From positions 1 to 16,232 of the forward strand of contig JAOXYC010226459.1 in the NCBI GenBank assembly GCA_028565715.1: a stretch of 16,232 bases of DNA, in the 5' to 3' direction. The notes under the pieces are model-generated. The model did no database searches. It was not told where the DNA came from and saw only the letters and a program-made list of their open reading frames with translations. Shown in pieces: positions 13,101-16,232 of this stretch. The DNA comes from Phoronis pallida (taxonomy: Eukaryota > Phoronida > Phoronidae). The stretch's first letter is position 1. Each line of letters opens with the position of its first letter. Made by a program: the position numbers and the translations under genes.

Positions 13101-15964
13101 ACAATTGTGAGGAGCTTGTTCAAGGAATATGAACGGACGGAAATAAAGATTCTGAACTGTCAAAAAAGCTTGTCTTTTAACAAGTTTTGTATCACAGAAT
13201 AACAATAAACATGAAACAAAAGAAAATTTGCAGTATTTCAACTTACAAATAATTTCATGTGTCCATCTTGAGAGCCACTCAGTAGACAATCATGGTCATG
13301 AGGGTTAAAACACACCCTGTTCACTGTACGTTTGTGTTCGTTATAAATCTGATCTTGTTTTGATTTGGATGTCTTCCCAAGATTCCATGTCACCACGGCT
13401 CCATTTGTTGCACCCGAGGCCAGAATAGTGTCTGCAAAAATACAGTATGAAGTGGTTAGTTCCAGGCAAATAAAAATTGTCCATATAAAAGATTCAACGG
13501 CTTGTAATGTTGCGTGTAGTAACATTAGCAAGAAAATGTTGGCTCAGTTGAGTTCATATTATCTAAAACAATTCAAATGTTAAGAATACAAATAAATGAC
13601 TGTATGCTTTTACTTTTACTGGCTTATAGCCTTAAAATTACCATAGAAAATGATAGGAGCTGGTTAGCTTAGATGGTAGAGTATCTGACCGGCAATCAGG
13701 AGGCCTGGGTTCGATTCCCAGATCAGTTCCGAATTTTTCTGTCTTTTCAATTCAAATTTTTATCATTGCAGTTAAATTTTACATTTTGTTTTAGAAAAGT
13801 ATTTATTTCCCATGACTGCATGTCTTATATTGCTGCTAGGTAAAAAGTCTTTAGATCTCATCCCGTAGTTGAATAATTTAACTACAATATATATGGGAGA
13901 GAATGAACAATCTATTTCATCGTTTTCAACTTTTATACTCGGATTGAAAATGATCTTGCAGCTTGTTGAATGAGTTGATACCGTCATTATCGAAATGGGA
14001 TCGGATCCAATGTGCTGCCCAAGGATTGCATTTTCAAATTTTTTGGAACTGATATAGGCTGTTTGTATTTGTTTTGGGTTGTAGGAAATTGGTCTATACT
14101 TTGACAATATTCACTCGTTGGGGTGTTCGACCTATGGGTGGAACGTCCATACCACTTTTCATCAAAACATCCCCCGGCTTAAAACTATACTTGGCACGTA
14201 AAAAATACCAATGTTTTTTATTGTGAGAAATTCATTGTCATCATTGACTTTACCCACCATGCACAGGGTTCCACGCCACATCTAGAATACTGTAGTTGAG
14301 ATTGAGGTTGCGTCCGACGCGTAAATTCTGCTTCTCAATAAATTTGTCCTCATCAAGTGCATACACCTTGAACACTGAAAATAACAAAAAGAATATATCC
14401 TGAACTTTAACAAACAAAACAGTCCAGAAGAAGTTTGAGTGAGAGTCAAGTTTAGTTGGGAAACCAATGGCCTATAGCAGGATTTAATCTCAAGAAATTA
14501 AGATTTTATTATCAGTTCTTGATTAAAAATTCAACAATCAATTTAAAATGTCAAAATGGAAAAAAAGATTAACTTCGATTCAGACTTACCATTCCGCCCG
14601 GCCACAACCACTTGCGACCCATTCCCATTAGAGCTTATGGCATTAATAGCGCCATCTACGGGGTATGTCATGGTGAAGCCATTGGAGAAACCACCTGGAA
14701 ATTTTGATACACCATTTAGAACTACGTAAGATTTAAATTATTAGAGAACTTTCAAGAAAAAGTATTTTGATGTTGTCCAAAATGCATTGGTGCAAAAGTT
14801 TCAAGGCAGTGAATATCCTCAAAATGGAGTAAGAATGTTGGGCTGCAGGCTTTGAACCCTCTGTGAGGCTAACTAAGCGGCCTGTGTCATGTGCCATAAC
14901 CATTTAACCACCTCTAACTCTGGTTTGCCGAACTATTGGGCCCCGAGGGGGGAGGGTATAGGGGGATTATATAAGGTTAGCCACGCTTCGACAACTTTCC
15001 GAAAGGTGCTTCACAGCCAACATACAAATACTGTATCTCCAAGGAACACAATCTTACCATGTCAAATCTTCTTGTCTGCCTTCACGGAATGTTAATCTTT
15101 CAAACAATTACATCCAGTAACGCTCAAAACATCCTACCTTCTCCAAAAACAAAGAAAAATAATCAAAATTCCGGCTGTCCAAATGAACGATGTATCGCCA
15201 TTCCATTGTACAAGTATGATGTCAGAAGTTATGACCTTGATTATGGATTGATGTATTGTTTGAAAGATTAACATTCCGTGAAGGCAGACTTGTAAGAAGA
15301 TTTGACACGGTAATATTGTTTTCCTTGGAGATACAGTATTTGTGGGTTGGCTGTGAAGCACCTGTAGTATCTGTGGATATTCTATGGTCAGTGGACGTGT
15401 TTACCAAAGCTCTCCGTTGCATTCTCAGGTACCTGTATCTTTAGTATCAGTCAAAGAACCTTGTTTCGCTCGGCAGCGATTACTTCACACCTTTCTGAAA
15501 ATTGCCAGAGCGTGACTAACCTTCTTATATAATCCCCTGATACCCTCCCCCCTCGGGCCCAATAGTTCGGCAAACCTGTGGTCCAGGGAGTGACCGAGTC
15601 TATCCACACAGAGAGACAGGAACCTGTCTATCTATCAGTCTATCTATGTCTGAATTGTTAGCTAGCACTGTGACGTTTGCAATAAATTAAATACAGAACT
15701 CGGGTAATCACTAGGCCAAACAAATAATGTGGTCCCTCTGTTATTCGAGTGTTATTCGATTAACTGAATAACACAATAACAGGAAGTAAACAGTGGTAAA
15801 TAATTCGAGAACTGTTCGACCTTGTTATTTTTGTCAGTAGATTCCAAATTATTTTGTTACGTGTTACATTAGCTGTAATTAACAAAGGCTACACTTATAA
15901 ACGATCAAAATGTCTACTCACCTTGCGAAACCCTGTCTCGCACTGCATTTGCCACATTGTGCAT
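4064..15964 (-). CDS. WDR24: WDR24, GATOR2 complex subunit (complete, 17 coding exons, 799 aa)
   Basis: Joining 15964-15922, 14694-14590, 14374-14258, 13431-13247, 12534-12412, 11564-11433, 11075-10874, 10644-10474, 10037-9907, 9274-9170, 8767-8626, 8159-8067, 7593-7433, 6641-6384, 5920-5818, 5488-5296 and 4199-4064 gives exactly 2400 nt with every junction in phase. The length is close to human WDR24 (about 790). Residues about 16-345 form a WD40 propeller ([56 protein letters not shown]). Residues about 400-690 cover a variable acidic linker and conserved helices ([17 protein letters not shown]). Residues 728-796 form a Cys/His zinc domain. WDR24 works with MIOS, WDR59, SEH1L and SEC13 in GATOR2, which opposes GATOR1 and activates mTORC1 at the lysosome. 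WDR59 shares the fold, but [15 protein letters not shown] and [13 protein letters not shown] are specific to WDR24. Confidence 0.95.
4301..4443. repeat. Foldback element in WDR24 intron 16
   Basis: Bases 4301-4336 and 4413-4443 are inverted copies (AAATAAATTAAAAT..GC plus AAAATCCATAC) differing by a short indel. The spacer holds two near-direct copies of CGTTTCG. The total is about 143 bp, resembling a small MITE. Confidence 0.72.
4515..4975. repeat. Dispersed GGGCCCTC motif copies in intron 16
   Basis: AAGAGCACC..CTGGGCCCTC (about 4519-4541), AAGAGCGCTCAGGGCCCTCACTCA (about 4640-4666, quoted from alignment) and an inverted copy around 4940-4975 share the GAGC..GGGCCCTC core. Short GGTGCC motifs lie near two of them. 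This may be a decayed element with nested inverted repeats. Nothing else was recognised in this 1.1-kb intron apart from the foldback at 4301. Confidence 0.4.
5296..5488 (-). CDS. WDR24: WDR24 exon 16 (first half of the RING-like zinc domain)
   Basis: The acceptor is TTTTTCCTGTAG and the donor GTATGT. After [18 protein letters not shown] come the zinc ligands HTTCHRC (C728, C731), GWLCDRC (C742, C745) and MCSI followed by a split Cys codon (C752, C755). The family often has an additional Cys where this protein has Met748, beside His747. Confidence 0.95.
5489..5817 (-). other. WDR24 intron 15, nothing recognised
   Basis: A 329-base AT-rich intron with GTAAGT donor and CCTGTAG acceptor. No repeat, RNA gene or extra exon was seen. 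Confidence 0.7.
5818..5920 (-). CDS. WDR24: WDR24 exon 15 (SVLIVLGD helix)
   Basis: The acceptor is TATATTACTAG and the donor GTAAGT. It encodes [20 protein letters not shown] and [34 protein letters not shown] is strongly conserved in WDR24. It ends one base into an Asp codon. Confidence 0.96.
5921..6383 (-). other. WDR24 intron 14, nothing recognised
   Basis: A 463-base AT-rich intron with GTAAGG donor and TTACTAG acceptor. No structured repeat was recognised. Confidence 0.7.
6384..6641 (-). CDS. WDR24: WDR24 exon 14 (LPSEAF and DMLHYYADQ helices)
   Basis: The acceptor is TACTCTTTTTAG and the donor GTAAGG. It begins [20 protein letters not shown], corresponding to the family's LP-EAF-LRHEI block, continues through a Ser-rich stretch (KNSPDSPSS), and ends in [17 protein letters not shown], the conserved helix before the zinc domain. 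It has 86 codons, phase 0 at both ends. Confidence 0.93.
6957..7314 (+). mobile_element. MITE copy A (TA-flanked, about 38-bp terminal inverted repeats)
   Basis: Both ends carry inverted copies of TACATCGCTACTTACGAATG extending to about 38 bp with few mismatches, and each end abuts TA, consistent with insertion into a TA dinucleotide as in Tc1/mariner-type elements. It has no transposase ORF. A second copy of the same family, reversed, lies at 9529-9876 and is similar along the whole length. It sits in WDR24 intron 13. Confidence 0.88.
7433..7593 (-). CDS. WDR24: WDR24 exon 13 (acidic linker)
   Basis: It encodes [16 protein letters not shown] followed by [14 protein letters not shown] and ends YLQHPIND before a GTAAGA donor. 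The acidic composition matches the family's acidic linker before the conserved LPxEAF block. The acceptor TTTTCCACTTTGCTAG is the one that keeps frame with exon 12. A rival AG at 7629, 35 bases farther upstream, would create an immediate stop unless the preceding exon has another phase. Confidence 0.75.
7847..7980. repeat. Foldback element in WDR24 intron 12
   Basis: Bases about 7847-7889 and 7938-7980 are inverted copies (GTGATTCT outer part, GGGAGTAA.ACAACATTTTATT inner part) with short indels and a loop of about 48 bases. It is a small MITE-like hairpin of about 134 bp. The rest of the 473-base intron shows nothing recognised. Confidence 0.75.
8067..8159 (-). CDS. WDR24: WDR24 exon 12 (variable linker)
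   Basis: The acceptor is CATATTTCAG and the donor GTATGA. Only one frame is open: [30 protein letters not shown]. It is not conserved in sequence, as expected for the linker. At 93 nt it can be skipped without a frameshift. The call rests on splice sites, the unique open frame and phase agreement with exon 11. Confidence 0.72.
8436..8571 (+). repeat. tRNA-derived SINE-like sequence
   Basis: TGGCTTAGTGGTAAAACC matches a pol III A box, and GAGGTCCACTATTTGACCCC about 30 bases later resembles a decayed B box. An unrelated body with a weak GGGCACT/AGTGCC inverted pair follows. It lies in WDR24 intron 11, antisense to the gene. The 3' limit is a guess. Confidence 0.5.
8626..8767 (-). CDS. WDR24: WDR24 exon 11 (VAQTW segment, start of variable linker)
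   Basis: The acceptor is TTTAATTACAG and the donor GTAAGT. It begins [13 protein letters not shown], which matches the family's VAQTW-M---YC helix, then becomes Ser/Ala-rich ([15 protein letters not shown]). It ends one base into a Gly codon. Confidence 0.9.
8768..9169 (-). other. WDR24 intron 10, one small hairpin only
   Basis: A 402-base AT-rich intron. A perfect 10-bp inverted pair AATCCTACAC/GTGTAGGATT (8941-8950 and 8972-8981) is the only structure seen. No A/T-independent signal such as a snoRNA box pair was recognised. Confidence 0.55.
9170..9274 (-). CDS. WDR24: WDR24 exon 10, conserved helix (ELCDHNA)
   Basis: The acceptor is TTTGCCCTTGCAG and the donor GTAGTA. Its 35 codons are [50 protein letters not shown] is conserved in WDR24. 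Both ends are phase 0. Confidence 0.93.
9529..9876 (-). mobile_element. MITE copy B, same family as 6957-7314, reversed
   Basis: It begins TACATCGCTACTTACGAATG and ends with its inverted copy, with TA at each flank. Its reverse complement aligns end to end with copy A, including the internal blocks CAAATTGCATCCTTACATTC, ATGTGACTTGATG, AAAGAATGAAGGTAGTA and AAAAATGATCAAA. It fills over half of WDR24 intron 9 and ends 30 bases from the exon 9 donor. It is non-autonomous: no transposase is encoded. Confidence 0.88.
9907..10037 (-). CDS. WDR24: WDR24 exon 9, post-propeller segment
   Basis: The acceptor is ATTATTTTCAG. The donor is GTTTGA, which is weak. It encodes [40 protein letters not shown] and NDE. 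The FRK-x-x-x-P motif and S-V-F equivalents appear in the family after the propeller. A MITE copy starts 30 bases past the donor. Confidence 0.88.
10238..10322 (-). repeat. Degenerate tRNA-derived SINE-like sequence
   Basis: On the minus strand GTCCAATTGTTAAGACCC (A-box-like), CCTTGCCTTGATAGCGAGAG and ATGGGTTGGATTC (B box with one change from GGTTCGATTC) lie at tRNA spacing. It is in intron 8, in the same sense as WDR24. Degenerate, so the call is tentative. Confidence 0.45.
10474..10644 (-). CDS. WDR24: WDR24 exon 8, blade 7 and propeller exit
   Basis: The acceptor is ATATCCACTCCTAG and the donor GTAAGT. It encodes [37 protein letters not shown] and continues to [17 protein letters not shown]-x-x-QH-FRDA is the conserved last blade of WDR24. 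It ends one base into a Thr codon. Confidence 0.95.
10874..11075 (-). CDS. WDR24: WDR24 exon 7, blade 6
   Basis: The acceptor is CTGTTTCATAG and the donor GTAATT. It encodes [59 protein letters not shown] and [21 protein letters not shown] and VWD-RRP-P are conserved in WDR24. It is the second-longest coding exon. Its acceptor lies 25 bases from a tandem duplication. Confidence 0.97.
11101..11170. repeat. Perfect 35-bp tandem duplication in WDR24 intron 6
   Basis: Bases 11101-11135 and 11136-11170 are identical, each running from TAAATAATAATTAACTTG to TAGCAGCCCA. The array ends 25 bases upstream (on the gene's strand) of the exon 7 acceptor, so it covers the usual branch-point zone. Perfect identity points to a recent event or an assembly artefact. 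Confidence 0.9.
11433..11564 (-). CDS. WDR24: WDR24 exon 6, blade 5
   Basis: The acceptor is ATATATTTCAG and the donor GTAGGC. It encodes [20 protein letters not shown], then [18 protein letters not shown] and RDKLVK. WD and FTAH/DWHP/GRDK-VK are textbook propeller features and strongly WDR24-like. Both ends are phase 0. Confidence 0.97.
11710..11900 (+). repeat. Possible SINE-like repeat in WDR24 intron 5
   Basis: TTTGCTCAGTGGTTAATC resembles a pol III A box. No good B box follows. Downstream, CTAGGATG (11800-11807) pairs with CATCCTAG (11836-11843). The GC-richer composition and motif style are unlike the surrounding intron, which suggests an inserted repeat; limits are approximate. The rest of the 847-base intron includes an unexplained 62-codon plus-strand ORF at 12022-12210. 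Confidence 0.4.
12412..12534 (-). CDS. WDR24: WDR24 exon 5, blade 4
   Basis: The acceptor is TTCTGATTTAG and the donor GTCAGT. It has 41 codons: [20 protein letters not shown], then [18 protein letters not shown] and FVQ. S-E-N/S-VRDV-FS and the FAS-x-x-ENG-VQ ending are family-conserved. Both ends are phase 0. The position equivalent to a reported AMPK-target serine of human WDR24 appears to be Val here (see findings). Confidence 0.95.
12879..13083. repeat. Foldback element with a tRNA-like core in WDR24 intron 4
   Basis: Arms 12879-12939 and 13023-13083 are about 60-bp inverted repeats with only a few mismatches (TGTTCCGGCAACCATTTGAT at each outer end). Between them lies a tRNA-like sequence with A box TAGCTCAGTGG and B box GGTTCGTGCC. 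ATTTAT occurs just outside both ends and may be a target duplication. It is about 205 bp. Confidence 0.85.
12947..13007 (+). repeat. tRNA-like sequence (internally deleted) inside the foldback
   Basis: GGCTCCGATAGCTCAGTGGC starts like a tRNA, and CCTGGGTTCGTGCCCCAG forms a good T arm. The GGCTCCG/TCGGGCC ends pair as an acceptor stem with one mismatch. The right D-stem half and the left anticodon-stem half are missing, so it is not a working tRNA. The AATCAGGAGG..CTGGGTTCG stretch matches the SINE head at 13658. Confidence 0.6.
13247..13431 (-). CDS. WDR24: WDR24 exon 4, blades 2-3
   Basis: The acceptor is GTATTTTTGCAG and the donor GTAAGT. Visible motifs are [33 protein letters not shown] and [13 protein letters not shown], the most diagnostic WDR24 stretch in the window. 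It ends in phase 0. Confidence 0.97.
13658..13729 (+). repeat. tRNA-derived SINE head with intact cloverleaf (Ala-GGC-like)
   Basis: It folds by eye as a full tRNA: acceptor AGCTGGT/ATCAGTT (7 pairs, two of them G-U), D stem GCTT/GAGT, anticodon stem TCTGA/TCAGG with loop CCGGCAA, and T arm CTGGG TTCGATT CCCAG. A box TAGCTTAGATGG and B box GGTTCGATTCC are good. Position 33 is C where tRNAs have an invariant U, and related copies occur in the window, so a SINE head or tRNA pseudogene is likelier than a working tRNA. It is in WDR24 intron 3, antisense. Confidence 0.7.
14258..14374 (-). CDS. WDR24: WDR24 exon 3, blade 1
   Basis: The acceptor is GTTATTTTCAG and the donor GTGGGT. It encodes [20 protein letters not shown] to DVAWNPVH. 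The FKVYA, F-x-EK-NLRVGR and DV-W patterns are family-conserved. A GTAAAG lies 4 bases beyond the chosen donor but would break the frame. Confidence 0.93.
14590..14694 (-). CDS. WDR24: WDR24 exon 2, start of propeller
   Basis: The acceptor is AAAATTTCCAG and the donor GTAAGT. It encodes [19 protein letters not shown] through [10 protein letters not shown]. The DG-AINAIS and QVVVAGR elements match the family's first blade strand. It ends one base into a Val codon. Confidence 0.92.
14830..14910 (-). repeat. tRNA-derived SINE-like sequence in WDR24 intron 1
   Basis: On the minus strand GGTGGTTAAATGGTTATGGC (A-box region), CCGCTTAGTTAGCC and GAGGGTTCAAAGCCTGCAGC (B box GGTTCAAAGCC) fall at tRNA spacing. 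It lies immediately beside the large foldback that starts at 14922. Confidence 0.55.
14922..15576. mobile_element. Large foldback element (655 bp) with unequal arms
   Basis: The left arm (14922-about 15116) is repeated in reverse in the right arm (about 15242-15576). The outer ends are GGTTTGCCGAACTATTGGGC, and inner blocks such as AATACTGTATCTCCAAGGAA and GTCTGCCTTCACGGAATGTT match almost perfectly. The right arm has about 129 extra bases (15364-15492) bounded by CACCT direct repeats, missing from the left arm. The loop is about 125 bases. There is no transposase. It lies in the 1.2-kb WDR24 intron 1. Confidence 0.88.
15617..15652. repeat. Short CTAT-type microsatellite
   Basis: Imperfect tetranucleotide run GTCTATCTATCAGTCTATCT continuing to ATGTCTG, just beyond the foldback element. 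Confidence 0.6.
15735..15783. repeat. Imperfect hairpin of TTATTCG units in WDR24 intron 1
   Basis: CTGTTATTCGAGTGTTATTC pairs with GAATAACACAATAACAG around an 8-base loop, with a short bulge. A second TTCGAGAACTGTTCGA follows at about 15804, echoing TTCGAGTGTTATTCGA here. No function is assigned. Confidence 0.5.
15922..15964 (-). CDS. WDR24: WDR24 exon 1 (start codon)
   Basis: It encodes [14 protein letters not shown] plus the first base of a Gly codon, followed by a GTGAGT donor. The start was chosen because it is preceded in frame by a TGA about 15 bases upstream, has A at -3, and joins in phase to exon 2 to give [12 protein letters not shown] short N-terminus before the propeller is typical of the family. 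Confidence 0.82.
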
Positions 15965-15996
15965 CTTAAAAAGACAAATTCAGCCAAAGAACTGTA

Positions 15997-16029
15997 TCAA
16001 CCATCTCCGAGAACCTTGGTGTCCGCCAT
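15997..16029 (-). other. Upstream ORF of 10 codons in the WDR24 leader
   Basis: ATGGCGGACACC starts an ORF coding MADTKVLGDG and ends at TGA (15997-15999), 32 bases before the WDR24 ATG and in another frame. It has A at -3 and G at +4, a strong initiation context. If the transcript starts upstream of 16029, ribosomes would meet it first and must reinitiate at WDR24. Confidence 0.5.
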
Positions 16030-16036
16030 TTTTGTC
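16021..16036 (-). promoter_or_regulatory. YY1-like element (AAAATGGCGGAC)
   Basis: On the WDR24 strand this reads ACAAAAATGGCGGACACC, an excellent fit to the AANATGGCGGC-type YY1 consensus found just downstream of many housekeeping-gene start sites. It also contains the start codon of a short upstream ORF. Confidence 0.5.
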
Positions 16037-16232
16037 AACGTCCTTGACCTTTTTCTGATGTTCTGCTAGTGATTGCGACTGGATTATCAGCTGTTTTGTG
16101 GTCGTTTTGCGTCCATTTTGTGTCCTTTGGTCGCATTATTCAAAGAAAAGAAAGAATTCAAAGTATTTGGGTGTTTTTTACACCACAATTACCGCCTATT
16201 TAGTCGAAATTAAAGAATTTAAGACAGCTAAT

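Larger units (their letters stand above)
15965..16232 (-). promoter_or_regulatory. WDR24 5' leader and proximal promoter region
   Basis: Upstream of the WDR24 start there is no TATA box at a sensible distance. Two matches to the YY1-type element, GCCATTTTTG (16025-16034) and TCCATTTTGT (16112-16121) on the plus strand, suggest a TATA-less promoter, where such elements often sit at or just after the transcription start. The true start site and any further 5' exon cannot be placed from sequence alone. Confidence 0.45.

Noticed and set aside
13658-13729. Working tRNA-Ala gene
   Set aside because: Good cloverleaf, but C33 in place of U, a C discriminator base and related copies nearby favour a SINE head or pseudogene.
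13772-14107. 111-codon minus-strand ORF in WDR24 intron 3
   Set aside because: No recognisable motif, Lys/Ile/Ser/Asn-rich as expected for translated AT-rich DNA, and not needed for the WDR24 phases.
15059-15444. Several short ORFs on both strands that share peptides such as LPSRNV and [10 protein letters not shown]
   Set aside because: The repeated peptides arise because the same inverted-repeat DNA is translated twice; this is not a gene family.
16141-16154. TOP-like tract (C followed by 12 pyrimidines on the WDR24 strand)
   Set aside because: It would count only if transcription starts exactly at that C, for which there is no evidence. It may be a plain pyrimidine tract.

Overview
The window reads as nuclear DNA of an animal. 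Coding sequence is cut into short exons by GT-AG introns, the non-coding DNA is AT-rich, and the introns hold tRNA-derived SINE-like copies, MITE-like elements and foldback repeats. Both genes are widespread animal genes. An invertebrate, perhaps an invertebrate deuterostome, fits intron size and repeat style, but the sequence does not settle the species.

Layout: (1) Positions 1-2942, plus strand: the last six exons of a flavin-dependent monoamine oxidase (MAO), with the FAD-binding GGCY motif, the GTETATHW and GYMEGA motifs and a C-terminal membrane anchor. The 5' part lies outside the window. (2) Positions 2943-4063: a short convergent intergenic stretch with candidate poly(A) signals for both genes and a 58-bp inverted repeat. 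(3) Positions 4064-15964, minus strand: a complete WDR24 gene. I could join 17 coding exons, all GT-AG and all in phase, into a 799-residue protein with an N-terminal WD40 propeller, a middle region with an acidic linker, and a C-terminal RING-like zinc domain. WDR24 is a subunit of GATOR2, which activates mTORC1 in amino-acid sensing. (4) Positions 15965-16232: WDR24 5' leader and proximal promoter, with a 10-codon upstream ORF overlapping a YY1-type ATGGCGG element.

The two genes are convergent neighbours with no evident functional link: MAO is an outer-mitochondrial-membrane enzyme, WDR24 a lysosomal nutrient-signalling subunit. The introns carry most of what is unusual: two copies of one 350-bp MITE family in opposite orientation around WDR24 exons 10-13, a 655-bp foldback element with unequal arms in intron 1, a foldback with a tRNA-like core in intron 4, several smaller foldbacks, and a perfect 35-bp tandem duplication just upstream of the exon 7 acceptor.

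The most interesting inference is that the inverted MITE pair could promote back-splicing or skipping of exons 10-13. These total 501 nt, begin and end in phase 0, and contain no in-frame stop. I saw no CRISPR array, bacterial operon or viral gene.
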